DNA of 64,000 nt from Micromonospora eburnea. GTDB taxonomy: Bacteria > Actinomycetota > Actinomycetes > Mycobacteriales > Micromonosporaceae. This document shows, piece by piece, positions 43,715 to 52,529 of the stretch; position 1 is the first letter of the stretch, and every line of letters starts with the position of its first letter. Both the position numbers and the translations under genes were made by a program. The notes beneath the pieces were generated by a model that had not been told where the DNA came from, made no database searches, and saw nothing but the letters and a program-made list of their open reading frames with translations. The stretch is taken from contig NZ_FMHY01000002.1 in NCBI RefSeq assembly GCF_900090225.1, positions 6,324,001 to 6,388,000 of the forward strand, given 5' to 3'.

Positions 43715-45417
43715 CGGTCCTCCTCCCGGCTCACCGTGGCCGCGTAGCGCGGCTCGGCGGCGAGCAGGTCCTCGTGGCGGCCCTCCGCGACCACCTTGCC
43801 GTCCTCCACGAACACCACGTGCTCGGCGCGGCCGAGCACCAGCGGACTGGTGGTGCAGACGAGCGTGGTCCGGCCGTCGCGCGCGGCGCCCAGCCGGTCG
43901 GCGATCCGCGCCTCGGTGTGCGCGTCCACCGCGCTGGTCGGCTCGACCAGGATCAGCGTCTCCGGGTCCGCGACCAGCGCCCGTGCCAGCCGGAGCCGCT
44001 GCCGCTGCCCGCCGGAGAATTCCCGGCCGCGTTCGGCCACCCGGCTGTCCAGCCCGTCGGGCAGCGCGTCGACGATGTCGGTCGCGCCGGCCGCGACCAG
44101 CGCCGCCTCGACCGAGGCCCGGTCGCCCCGGTCGTGCGGGTCCAGCTCCACGCGGAGCGGGCCGGCGAAGAGCTGCGCGTCGTTGTCGACCACCAGAATC
44201 CGCTCGCGCACCGTCGCCAGTGCCACGTCACGCAGCGGTACGCCGTGCAGCGTCACGTCCCCGTCGACGTACCGGCCGAGCCGGTCGGCGATCTCGGCCG
44301 CGTCCTCGGGCGCGGTGGCGGCCAGCGCGGTGAACCGACCCGGCCGCAGCACCAGCCCCGACCGGACGTCCACCAGTTCGCCCGGCCCGTCGGGCAGCGG
44401 CACCGGGCGGGCCGGGTCGGTGAACTCCGGGGTGAGGCGGAGCAGCCGGACCACCCGACGGGCGGCGACGTGCCCCCGGGTCAGCTTGTCGGCCGCCTCG
44501 GTGAGGTTGCGCAGCGGGCTGACCAGGAAGGCGGTGTAGCCGTAGAACGCGACGAGCTGACCGGCGCTGATCTCGCCGGCCAGCGCGAACCGGGCCCCCA
44601 GCCAGGTCACCAGCACCAGGAAGACCCCGGGCAGCAGGATCTGCGCCGCCTGGAGCAATGACTCCACCCGGGCCACCCGCAGGCTGTCGGCGCGCAGCGC
44701 CTGGGACTGCTCCCGGTAGCGGGCGCCCAGCACCGGTTCCCCGCCCACCCCGCGCAGCACCCGCAGCCCGGAGACGATGTCGGCGGCACGGGCGGTGAGC
44801 CGCCCGGTCGAGTCCCGGTACGCCGCCTGCTGTCGGTGCAGCGGCCGGATCAGCAGCGCCACCAGGCCCATCAGCAGTGGCACGCCGAGCACCACGACCA
44901 GCCCGAGCGGCAGCGACGCGGTGAGCAGAATCGCCGCGACGGTGACGATCGCCACCACCGATCCGGTGCCCCGGGCGGTGATGTCGATGGCGCTGCCGAT
45001 GTGCTCGATGTCGGACGTACCGATGCTGACCACCTCGCCCGCGGCGGCCCGGCGGGGCAACGCGGCGCCGAGTCGGTTGGTGGCGTCCACCGCGACCTGC
45101 ACGGTCCGGTACGCGGCGCCGAGCCAGTTGTGCACCGCGCAGCGGTGCCGGAGGATGCCGGCGGTGGCCTGGAGGACGCCCAGCCCCAGCAGTACGAGTC
45201 CCCAGCGCAGCAGCGCGTCCGGGTCACGGTGGGCGAGGCCGGCGTCGACGGCCCGCCCGACGGCGGCCGGCATCAGCGCCTGCGTCACCATCCAGACGAC
45301 GCCGAGCGCGAGGCCGGCGCCGAAGATCAGCGGGTGTCGACCGGCCAACCAGACCAGGTAACGGGTGGCGGACCGGGCGTCGGGGGTGCCGGGATCGCCG
45401 GCCGGTGAGAAACGCAT
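43711..45417 (-). CDS. ABC exporter subunit lacking a P-loop
   Basis: First gene of the exporter pair, 568 residues with an ABC membrane domain (about 25-310) and an ATPase domain. The Walker A P-loop is gone (FTALAATAPEDAAEIADRLG where GxxGxGKS/T should be). Walker B is altered (LILVEPTSA) and the H-loop histidine is Ser (CTTSPLVL). The signature [15 protein letters not shown] is perfect. It can therefore only supply the signature to the partner's ATP. The conserved frame and motif spacing argue against a pseudogene. The start is at 45417 with a TAGCGT box 9 nt before it. Confidence 0.9.
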   Translation of the reverse strand: MRFSPAGDPGTPDARSATRYLVWLAGRHPLIFGAGLALGVVWMVTQALMPAAVGRAVDAGLAHRDPDALLRWGLVLLGLGVLQATAGILRHRCAVHNWLGAAYRTVQVAVDATNRLGAALPRRAAAGEVVSIGTSDIEHIGSAIDITARGTGSVVAIVTVAAILLTASLPLGLVVVLGVPLLMGLVALLIRPLHRQQAAYRDSTGRLTARAADIVSGLRVLRGVGGEPVLGARYREQSQALRADSLRVARVESLLQAAQILLPGVFLVLVTWLGARFALAGEISAGQLVAFYGYTAFLVSPLRNLTEAADKLTRGHVAARRVVRLLRLTPEFTDPARPVPLPDGPGELVDVRSGLVLRPGRFTALAATAPEDAAEIADRLGRYVDGDVTLHGVPLRDVALATVRERILVVDNDAQLFAGPLRVELDPHDRGDRASVEAALVAAGATDIVDALPDGLDSRVAERGREFSGGQRQRLRLARALVADPETLILVEPTSAVDAHTEARIADRLGAARDGRTTLVCTTSPLVLGRAEHVVFVEDGKVVAEGRHEDLLAAEPRYAATVSREEDR

Positions 45418-45488
45418 GACGCCCCGACGCTAGGCCGACGGCAGCCGGCCACGCCAACGAATTCCCGCCGGTCAGGGGCGGTGCCGGG

Positions 45489-45743
45489 TCAGCGGTCGAC
45501 CTGGGTGAAGTCCCAGGTGTGCGGCGGGCGGGCGACCAGGGTCGGCGGCGGGTCGGGCAGCTCCCGCGGGTTGCTCCGCCACTTCGAGATGACCACGAGT
45601 CGGAAGTCGGTGGAGGAGAACACCTCGCTGGACAGGTGCAGCGGGTCGTGCTCGAACTCGGGCAGCACGGTCTCGCAGACCCAGGTGATCAGGTCGGCGA
45701 AGCCGTACGACTCGGCCTTCGCCTCCCACATCCGGACGATCAC
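45489..45743 (-). CDS. Small conserved-type protein next to tsaD, unknown function
   Basis: An 84-residue soluble protein starting MIVRMWEAKAESYGFADLITWVC. It has strong coding character, a plausible ATG and a position 15 nt downstream of tsaD on the same strand. The size and the opening strand (IVRMWEAK) recall antibiotic-biosynthesis-monooxygenase-like ferredoxin folds, but no family is recognised. It contains one cysteine and no signal peptide. It may be co-transcribed with the t6A genes. Confidence 0.65.
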   Translation of the reverse strand: MIVRMWEAKAESYGFADLITWVCETVLPEFEHDPLHLSSEVFSSTDFRLVVISKWRSNPRELPDPPPTLVARPPHTWDFTQVDR

Positions 45744-45758
45744 AGCACTCCCTCCCGC

Positions 45759-46805
45759 TCAGACGCTGACCACGGTCAGCGGCATCGCCGAGTCGGCGGG
45801 CAGGTCGAGGCGGCTCGGCGCGACGCCCGAGGCGACCAGGTGTGAACCCAGCGCCGCCACCATCGCGCCGTTGTCGGTGCAGAGCCCCGGCCGGGGCGTA
45901 CGCACCCGGATGCCGTGCTTCGCCGCCCGGTGCTCGGCCATCGCCCGCAGCCGCGAGTTGGCCGCCACCCCACCGCCGATCACCAGCGTCTCGATCCCGC
46001 TGCTGCGGCAGGCATCCAGCGCCTTGCCGACCAGCACGTCACAGACCGCCTCCTGGAAGGACGCGGCCACGTCGGCGACCGGCACCGGCTCGCCGGCCCG
46101 CTGCCGGGCCTCCACCCAGCGGGCCACCGCGGTCTTCAGTCCGGAGAACGAGAAGTCGTAGCGGTGGGCGGCCAGGTCCTTGGGCGCGGTCAGCCCGCGC
46201 GGGAAGGCGATGGCCGCCGGATCGCCGGCCCGCGCCTCCCGGTCGATCCACGGGCCGCCGGGGAACGGCAACCCGAGCAGTCGGGCCACCTTGTCGAACG
46301 CCTCCCCGGCGGCGTCGTCGATGGTCGAGCCGAGCGGGGTGACGCCCCGGGCCAGGTCGTCGACGCGCAGCAGCGAGGAGTGCCCGCCGGAGACCAGCAG
46401 GGCGATCGCCGGCTCGGGCAGCGGGCCGTGTTCCAGGGTGTCCACGGCGACGTGCGCGGCGAGGTGGTTCACCCCGTACACCGGCTTCTCGGCGGCGACC
46501 GCGTACCCCTTCGCGGCGGCGACCCCGACGAGCAGCGCGCCGGCCAGGCCGGGGCCGGAGGTGACGGCGATCGCGTCGATGTCGGCGATCGTCACACCGG
46601 CCTGCTTCAGCGCCCGGTCCATGGTCGGCACGATGGCCTCCAGGTGGGCTCGGCTGGCCACCTCGGGCACCACGCCGCCGAACCGGGCGTGCTCCTCGAC
46701 GCTGGAGGCCAGCGCGTCGGCGAGCAGGGTGTGCCCACGTACGATGCCGACCCCGGTCTCGTCGCAGGAGGTCTCGATGCCGAGGATCAGTGGTTCGTCA
46801 GCCAT
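45759..46805 (-). CDS. tsaD: tRNA N6-adenosine threonylcarbamoyltransferase TsaD
   Basis: Transfers the threonylcarbamoyl group to A37 of ANN-reading tRNAs (t6A). The 348-residue protein is full length: [14 protein letters not shown] at the N-terminus, the metal-binding [18 protein letters not shown], the nucleotide motif [20 protein letters not shown] and [13 protein letters not shown] 46805 lies 5 nt after the rimI stop. It acts with TsaB and TsaE, both encoded nearby on the same strand (tsaB-rimI-tsaD operon; tsaE 3 kb upstream). Confidence 0.97.
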   Translation of the reverse strand: MADEPLILGIETSCDETGVGIVRGHTLLADALASSVEEHARFGGVVPEVASRAHLEAIVPTMDRALKQAGVTIADIDAIAVTSGPGLAGALLVGVAAAKGYAVAAEKPVYGVNHLAAHVAVDTLEHGPLPEPAIALLVSGGHSSLLRVDDLARGVTPLGSTIDDAAGEAFDKVARLLGLPFPGGPWIDREARAGDPAAIAFPRGLTAPKDLAAHRYDFSFSGLKTAVARWVEARQRAGEPVPVADVAASFQEAVCDVLVGKALDACRSSGIETLVIGGGVAANSRLRAMAEHRAAKHGIRVRTPRPGLCTDNGAMVAALGSHLVASGVAPSRLDLPADSAMPLTVVSV

Positions 46806-46810
46806 GCTCG

Positions 46811-47263
46811 TCAGTCCTCGTTGCGCTGCATGACCAGCGCGTCGGTGTTGCTCGGTTGGTAGTAGCCACGGCGCACGCCGATCGGCTCGAAGCCGTACGT
46901 GGCGTAGAGCCGTTGGGCCGGGGCGTTGTCCGCGGCGACCTCCAGCAGCGTGCTGCGCACGCCGCGCCGGGCCGCCTCGGCGAGCAGCGCCTCCAGCAGC
47001 GCCCGCCCGATCCCCCGGCGCTGGGCGTCGCGGCGGACCGCGATGTTCTGCACCCATGCCTCGTCGGGCGGCGACACCAGCAGCCCGGCGTAGCCGAGCA
47101 GGCTCCCGTCGTCGTCGGTGGCGACCAGGTAGAAGTGCCCGTTGGCCAGCTCGTTCCAGAACATCGCCGGAGACCACTGCTCGGCGCCGAAGAGGTCCTT
47201 CTCAAGGGGCAGCACCTGGTCGATGTGCCACCAGCGGAATCGCTCCAGTCGCACGCCCGTCAC
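46811..47263 (-). CDS. rimI: Ribosomal protein S18-alanine N-acetyltransferase-like GNAT (RimI)
   Basis: GNAT-fold N-alpha-acetyltransferase of 150 residues. The acetyl-CoA motif is [14 protein letters not shown] (about residues 83-96), preceded by [11 protein letters not shown] and followed by [20 protein letters not shown], a classic RimI pattern. GTG 47263 overlaps the tsaB stop by 4 nt (GTGA) and the stop is 5 nt before tsaD, so the three are translationally coupled. In actinobacteria RimI can acetylate several N-termini besides S18. Confidence 0.93.
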   Translation of the reverse strand: MTGVRLERFRWWHIDQVLPLEKDLFGAEQWSPAMFWNELANGHFYLVATDDDGSLLGYAGLLVSPPDEAWVQNIAVRRDAQRRGIGRALLEALLAEAARRGVRSTLLEVAADNAPAQRLYATYGFEPIGVRRGYYQPSNTDALVMQRNED

Positions 47264-47937
47264 CGCAGGACCGGCTTGTGGCCGGTGGCCGCGACGGCGT
47301 CCGGGCGACGCAGGTAGAGCGGGGTGAGCGGCTCGCCGGGGGCACCCGCGCGGATCCGCTCGGCGGCGAGCCGGGCCAGCGCCGTCGCGTCCGGGTAGCG
47401 CGGCTCGACCCGCAGCGGCAGGCCGAGCACGTCCGCGTACCGGTGCGCGCCGTCGCCGACCGCGACCGTGACGGCCAGGTCGCGGGCGCGCTCCGCGGCG
47501 ACCGCGGGGACGTCCACGTTCGGGCCGGCGATCCGCTGCCCGGCGCCGTCGTAGACCGCCCAGTAGACCTCGCGTCGCCGCGCGTCGCTGGCGGCCAGGA
47601 CCGGCTCGCCGGCGGCCGCCGGGTGGCCGATCCCGTCCAGCGAGCAGACCCCGTACGTGGGGATGCCCAGCACCTGCCCCATGGTGGCGGCGGTGACCAG
47701 GCCGACCCGCAGTCCGGTGAAGGGACCCGGGCCGAGCCCGGCGACGATCGCGGCGAGGTCGCGGGGACGGGCGTCGGCGTCGGCCAGCACCGCGTCGACC
47801 TGCGGGGCGAGCAGCTCTCCGTGGGCCCGGGCGTCGACCGCACACCGCTGCGCGCGGGCCATGACGCCGTCAGCCGAGACCTCGACCAGGGCCGCGGTCA
47901 CCGCGGGCGTCGATGAGTCCACCACGAGTACGAGCAC
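47260..47937 (-). CDS. tsaB: t6A biosynthesis protein TsaB
   Basis: Scaffold and activator partner of TsaD, with a degenerate ASKHA fold. The 225-residue protein shows VLVVDSSTPAVTAAL at the start and GPGPFTGLRVGLVTAATMGQ, both diagnostic of TsaB. GTG 47937 heads the tsaB-rimI-tsaD operon. A TAGGCT box lies 8 nt before it (47946-47951), so the operon mRNA is probably leaderless. Confidence 0.95.
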   Translation of the reverse strand: MLVLVVDSSTPAVTAALVEVSADGVMARAQRCAVDARAHGELLAPQVDAVLADADARPRDLAAIVAGLGPGPFTGLRVGLVTAATMGQVLGIPTYGVCSLDGIGHPAAAGEPVLAASDARRREVYWAVYDGAGQRIAGPNVDVPAVAAERARDLAVTVAVGDGAHRYADVLGLPLRVEPRYPDATALARLAAERIRAGAPGEPLTPLYLRRPDAVAATGHKPVLR

Positions 47938-48020
47938 GGTATGCCAGCCTAGCCGCCACCGCGGTTACCAGCGGTGACGCCCCTCCCTCCCTCGGCCGGC
48001 ACCGGGCGGGGCCGGCGGGC

Positions 48021-48872
48021 TCAGCTCGGGGTGCGGAACACTCGCAGGAACGACGGCAGCAGCCAGGGGCGCGGACCCCCGATCCGCACCCGGCCGGTGA
48101 GCACCGCGCGGGCTCGGCTGACCCGACCGAACATCATCAGATTGAGCGTCGCCGGGTCGAAGCGGATCGTCACGTCCGGCCGCTCGTCCGGCGCGGCGAA
48201 CCGCACCCGCCCGTGGTCGAGGGCGAGCGTGAGGGGCGCGGAGTGGGCCGAGGTGAACAGCACGACGATCCGGGGCCGGCGCGGCGGGTCGACCCCGTCG
48301 AACAGCCGGCCGTAGCCGTGCCGGATTATCCCGGCCAGGAACAGCTCCAGGAACAGCACAGCGTCCCGGGGTGGCAGGGTCCACGGCCGGCGGCCCGCGC
48401 GAGCGATGTCGTGGCCGTGCACCAGCAGCTCGTTGACCAGATGGGCGAGCAGGCCGGCGAGCGGCACCCGGGCGTCACCGAGCCAGGGCACCACCTCGTC
48501 GGGCCGGCGGCCCGCGCAGCCCGCCAGCAGCCGGTCGACGTCCTCACGCAGCCGGTCGAGCAGGGGCTCGGGGTCACGCTCCGTCAGGTGACGGAGCACC
48601 AGGTCGTTGGCGTCGGCCACCGTGTCGACGGTGACCAGCGGGAGCCGCTCGTCGAGGCCGGGGACCGGCAGCGGCTCGCTGGCCGGGTCGACCAGCCGGA
48701 CGTAGTACCAGGCCAGTGAGACCAGGTGAGCCAGGGTGTCGGTGACCGTCCAGTCGGCGGTCACCATGGTGTCGGGCGGGACGGAGCGAGCCAGCGCGAG
48801 GAAGCGGTCGGCGTTGGCCGCGAGCGCGGCGGGCGCGGTCGACCACCCGTCCGAGGTGATGGTCGCCGACAC
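48021..48872 (-). CDS. Mycothiol-dependent maleylpyruvate isomerase-type protein (MDMPI/DinB-like, SCP2-like C-terminus)
   Basis: A 283-residue protein with an N-terminal DinB-like four-helix domain (DWTVTDTLAHLVSLAWYYVR, and GLLAHLVNELLVHGHDIA with histidines that could bind a metal). The C-terminal sterol-carrier-like domain runs from about residue 195 (PLTLALDHGRVRFAA ... VRIGGPRPWLLPSFLRVF). Such actinobacterial proteins are annotated as mycothiol-dependent isomerases or transferases; the reaction here is not known. GTG 48872 follows GGGGAGG by 5 nt. The longer frame to 48923 runs through this ribosome site and is rejected. Confidence 0.85.
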   Translation of the reverse strand: MSATITSDGWSTAPAALAANADRFLALARSVPPDTMVTADWTVTDTLAHLVSLAWYYVRLVDPASEPLPVPGLDERLPLVTVDTVADANDLVLRHLTERDPEPLLDRLREDVDRLLAGCAGRRPDEVVPWLGDARVPLAGLLAHLVNELLVHGHDIARAGRRPWTLPPRDAVLFLELFLAGIIRHGYGRLFDGVDPPRRPRIVVLFTSAHSAPLTLALDHGRVRFAAPDERPDVTIRFDPATLNLMMFGRVSRARAVLTGRVRIGGPRPWLLPSFLRVFRTPS

Positions 48873-48989
48873 GTTTCCTCCCCGCCTGTCGTAACCGGGG
48901 CAGAGCGTACTACCGTCCGCCACGAAACGACAACCGTGCGTCGATGGGTGCCCGAGTCCGGGCCGGGGCTGCCGGCCCGGAGTCGGCGG

Positions 48990-49691
48990 TCAGCCGGCTG
49001 AGCGCTCCCAGTCGATGGTGGGCAGCCCGGCGTCGGCGAGAGCCTTGTTGGCCGCGCTGAACGGGCGGCTGCCGAGGAAGCCACGCGGGTTCATCGGGCT
49101 GGGGTGACCGGCCTCCAGCACCACGTGCTGCGGGTTGGTGACCAGGGCCGCCTTCTTGCGGGCGTAACCGCCCCAGAGCAGGAAGACCACCCGCTGATCG
49201 AGGGCGTCCAGGGCCCGGATGGTGGCGTCGGTGAACTCCTCCCAGCCCTGGTTGGCGTGCGAGCCCGGCTTGGCCTCGCGGACGGTGAGCACCGAGTTGA
49301 GCAGCAGCACGCCCTGCGCCGCCCAGCCGGTCAGGTTGCCGCTCGCCGGCTTCGGCACGCCCAGGTCCTCGCCCAGCTCCTTGAAGACGTTGCGCAGCGA
49401 CGGCGGCACCGACACCCCCTCGCGCACGCTGAAGCTCAGCCCGTGCGCCTGCCCCGCCTTGTGGTAGGGATCCTGCCCGAGGATCAGCACCCGGCAATCC
49501 GCCGGCCCGCACAGCCGGTAGGCGGAAAACAGGTCCTCGACCGGCGGGTAGACGGTCTGGGTCGCGTACTCCCCGGCGACGAACTCGGCCAGCGTCGCGG
49601 TGCGGGCCGGGTCGAGGTGCGGGGTGAGCACGGACTGCCAGGCGTCGGGCAGGAGCGCCAGCAGGTCGAGGGTGGGGGCGTCGTCGGGCAT
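48990..49691 (-). CDS. ung: Uracil-DNA glycosylase (family 1)
   Basis: Removes uracil from DNA to start base-excision repair. The 233-residue protein has the catalytic GQDPYHKAGQAHGLSFSV (Asp in motif A), LLLNSVLTVREAKPGSH and the DNA-minor-groove loop GHPSPMNPRGF. ATG 49691 follows GGAAGG by 7 nt and is preferred to the TTG two codons upstream. It lies between tsaE and the MDMPI-like gene on the same strand. Confidence 0.96.
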   Translation of the reverse strand: MPDDAPTLDLLALLPDAWQSVLTPHLDPARTATLAEFVAGEYATQTVYPPVEDLFSAYRLCGPADCRVLILGQDPYHKAGQAHGLSFSVREGVSVPPSLRNVFKELGEDLGVPKPASGNLTGWAAQGVLLLNSVLTVREAKPGSHANQGWEEFTDATIRALDALDQRVVFLLWGGYARKKAALVTNPQHVVLEAGHPSPMNPRGFLGSRPFSAANKALADAGLPTIDWERSAG

Positions 49692-49752
49692 CGGCAACCT
49701 TCCGCCGGTGGAGATCGGTCCCGGGCACTGTAGGCGCCGGGTACGACAGTCG

Positions 49753-50235
49753 TCAGTCGAGGGTGGCCAGGCGTCGCGCCCAGTCTCCGCCGACCGGCTC
49801 GCACGTGACCACCCGGGTGTCGTCGTCCCGGCGGTCGATGCGGACCCGCAGATGCGCGTCGACCAACTGCTCGACCACCCCCTCGCCCCACTCGACCACG
49901 GTGACCGCCTCGTCCACCGAGGCGTCCAGGTCCAGGTCGTCGATCTCGGCGCGCGGGTCGGCGGACTCCCCCAGGCGGTACGCGTCGGCGTGCACCAGGG
50001 TCACCCGCCCGCCCCGGGCCGGATCGGGGCGGTGTACCCGGGCGATCACGAAGGTCGGCGAGGTGATGTCGCCGCGTACGCCGAGGCCGGCGCCGATGCC
50101 CTGGGTCAGCGCGGTCTTCCCGGCCCCCAACGGGCCGCTGAGCAGCAGCAGGTCACCGGCGTGCAGCACCCGGGCCAGCCGGCGGCCGAACTCGTGCGTG
50201 TCGTCGACCGTCTTCAACTCCACGACGACGGTCAC
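49753..50235 (-). CDS. tsaE: t6A biosynthesis ATPase TsaE
   Basis: ATPase that resets the TsaB-TsaD complex during t6A synthesis. The 160-residue protein has the P-loop GPLGAGKTALTQGIGAGLG (from about residue 34), SPTFVIARVH and VTLVHADAYRL, and the Walker B-like VTVVEWGEGV. The start overlaps the alpha/beta hydrolase stop by 4 nt, so it is translated in the coupled series alr-hydrolase-tsaE, as in other actinobacteria. Confidence 0.95.
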   Translation of the reverse strand: MTVVVELKTVDDTHEFGRRLARVLHAGDLLLLSGPLGAGKTALTQGIGAGLGVRGDITSPTFVIARVHRPDPARGGRVTLVHADAYRLGESADPRAEIDDLDLDASVDEAVTVVEWGEGVVEQLVDAHLRVRIDRRDDDTRVVTCEPVGGDWARRLATLD

Positions 50236-51323
50236 AACCCCTCCAGAAAAGCTTCGAGCGCCGCGCTCACCTCGTCGGCGTGCTCCAGCATCACCACGTG
50301 CCCGCTGTCGTGGATCTTCACGAACTCGGCGTGCGGCAGCCGCCGGACGATCTCCTCGGAGTGGGTCACCGGAGTGATCATGTCCTTGTCCCCCACGATC
50401 ACCAGCACCGGTGTGTCGGCCAGCGCGGCCAACGCCGGAAACCGGGAGTGGGTGGCCAGCGTACGCAGGTAGCGGGTGACCGTGTCGGCCGAGGTCCGCG
50501 AGTTCATCGTCTCGACGTACGACACCAGGGCGGGGCTGGGCCTCGATGTGCCGAAGCCGTACCTGCGGGTGAGCAGCCAGGCGACGTCGGACGTCGACTT
50601 CCGGGCCCGGTCGATCACCGTGCCGCCGTACCGGGCGGCGTTGCTCATCATGTAGAGCACCGGCGCGCCGACCCGGCCGAGCAGCGCGGGCGCCACCAGC
50701 CTGGTCTCGGCGAGCACACCTCCCGAGGTGGCCATCAGCACGGTGCCGACCACCCGTTCGCCGAACAGCTCCGGGTACAACTCGGCCAGCGCCATGATCG
50801 TCATACCGCCCATGGAGTGACCGACCAGCACCAGCGGCCCCTCCGGAGCCACCTCGTCGATCACCCGGCGCAGGGTCCGGCCCAGCGCGACCAGGTCGTA
50901 GTCGCCGGCTTCCAGCCTGCCGGAGCGGCCGTGCCCCGGCTGGTCGTACGCGACGATCCGGTAGTCGCCGCGCGCGGCGAGCATCTCGCGCTGGAAGTGG
51001 AAGGTCCCCATGTCCAGGCAGAAGCCGTGCACCAGCACCACGGTCGGGTGCCCCTCGACCGGCCGGGTCGGCTCGACCACCTCGACGTGGATGTCGGTGC
51101 CGTCCGGCATCTCCAGCCGGAACGCCTCGTCGTACCGCTGCTCGCCGAAGACCTCGTGGGCGTACGGGTCCGCGGGGTCGTTCTTGAGGCGGCGGACCAG
51201 GATCCGCTCGCCCACCACGCCGGCGGCGAGCCCGGCGGCGGCGACACCGACGGCGGCGCCGACCACCCCGGCGACCCGGCCGGCCGCGGTGCGCGGCCGG
51301 GGGACGCGGAAGCGGTGATTCAC
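50232..51323 (-). CDS. Alpha/beta-fold hydrolase
   Basis: A 363-residue hydrolase with a hydrophobic N-terminal segment (about 15-40: AGRVAGVVGAAVGVAAAGLA) that may anchor it in the membrane or act as an uncleaved signal. The catalytic serine is in GHSMGGM (about residue 168), the acid in VIVGDKDMITP, and the histidine in HDSGHVVMLEH. The oxyanion motif VHGFCLDMG is present. It overlaps alr upstream and tsaE downstream by 4 nt each, so it is part of a coupled operon; this arrangement is widespread in actinobacteria but the substrate is unknown. Confidence 0.9.
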   Translation of the reverse strand: MNHRFRVPRPRTAAGRVAGVVGAAVGVAAAGLAAGVVGERILVRRLKNDPADPYAHEVFGEQRYDEAFRLEMPDGTDIHVEVVEPTRPVEGHPTVVLVHGFCLDMGTFHFQREMLAARGDYRIVAYDQPGHGRSGRLEAGDYDLVALGRTLRRVIDEVAPEGPLVLVGHSMGGMTIMALAELYPELFGERVVGTVLMATSGGVLAETRLVAPALLGRVGAPVLYMMSNAARYGGTVIDRARKSTSDVAWLLTRRYGFGTSRPSPALVSYVETMNSRTSADTVTRYLRTLATHSRFPALAALADTPVLVIVGDKDMITPVTHSEEIVRRLPHAEFVKIHDSGHVVMLEHADEVSAALEAFLEGL

Positions 51324-52437
51324 GGCCTTTCGCCGTCGTAGACGCGGGGTACCCGGACCCCGCCGAACCGGGTCACGATCTCGTAGTTGATCGTGCCGAC
51401 CGCCTCGGCCCAGTCGTCGGCGGTGGGCTCGCCGTCCGCGCCGCTGCCGAAGAGCGTCGCCACGTCCCCGGCCGCCACCTCGTCGTCACCGCAGTCCAGC
51501 ACGAACTGGTCCATGCAGACCCGGCCCGCGATGGTCCGCCGCTTGCCACCGAGCTGCACCGGACCGGTGCTGGAGGCGTGCCGGGGCACCCCGTCGGCGT
51601 ACCCGAGCGGAACGACGGCCAGGTTGGCCTCCCGCTCGGTGACGTAGGTGTGGCCGTACGACACGCCGGTGCCGGACGGGACCCGCTTGGTCAGCATCAC
51701 CCGGGCCCGGGCGGTCATCGCCGGGCGCAGACCGAACCGCTCGCCGGCCACCGGGGAGAGCCCGTAGATGGCCAGGCCGGGGCGGACCAGGTCGAAGTGG
51801 GTGTCCGGGCGGGTCAGCGTGGCGGCCGAGTTGGCCAGGTGCCGGTAGCGGGGGCGCAGCCCCGCCTTCTCGGCCATGGCCACCCCCTCCTCGAAGACGG
51901 CGAGCTGCCCGTCGATGGTGGGGTGGCCGGGCGAGTCCGCGTACGCGAAGTGGCTCCACACCCCGACCACCTCGACCAGGCCGTCGGCCTGGGCCTTCGC
52001 GGCGGCCTCCAGCAGGACGGGCCAGTCGGCGACGGTCGCCCCACCGCGCGACAGGCCGGTGTCGATCTTCAGATGCACCCGGGCCGGGCGGTCCGCCCGG
52101 CGGCCCGCCTCGACCAGCTCGTCCAGCTGGGTGAGGCTCGCGCAGCCCAGGTCGATACCGACCGCGACACCGTCGTGCAGCGGCAGCCCGGGGCGAGCAG
52201 CCAGGCCAGCACGGGCGCGGTGACCCCCTCCCGGCGCAGGGTGAGCGCCTCGTCGAGGGTGCAGACCCCGAGCCAGTCCGCGCCGGCGTCGAGCGCCGCG
52301 CGGGCGGCCGGAGCCATGCCATGGCCGTACCCGTCGGCCTTCACCACCGCCATCAGCTCGGCGCTGGTGCCCGTCCTGAGCTGGGCCACGTTCTCCCGGA
52401 TCGCGTCCAGGTCGACGCGCACCTCCGACTGCCACAT
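51320..52437 (-). pseudogene. alr: Alanine racemase, interrupted by a one-base frameshift
   Basis: PLP enzyme supplying D-alanine for peptidoglycan. Residues 1-85 are in one frame ([17 protein letters not shown] lysine in [11 protein letters not shown], ending WLLAPG). The rest continues at once in another frame ([18 protein letters not shown] ... VSYGHTYVTE with the catalytic Tyr, CMDQFVLD). One missing G or C in the C4-G3 tract near 52187-52194 explains the break. Both halves are otherwise perfect, and Alr is normally essential, so a sequencing error is the likeliest cause. ATG 52437 has TAGGCT 6 nt upstream. Confidence 0.85.
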
Positions 52438-52529
52438 GCCCCCAGCCTACTTCCGCGGCTGATCATCGCGGCCGAGAGCCGTGCGGTCCGCCGACCCGGG
52501 ACGCGGGACGTCGGGTCGGGCCACCGTGG

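Noticed and set aside
43711-45417. Treating the P-loop-less ABC subunit as a pseudogene
   Set aside because: The frame is intact, the signature motif is perfect, and its defects are matched by the partner's opposite defect, so it is functional in a heterodimer.
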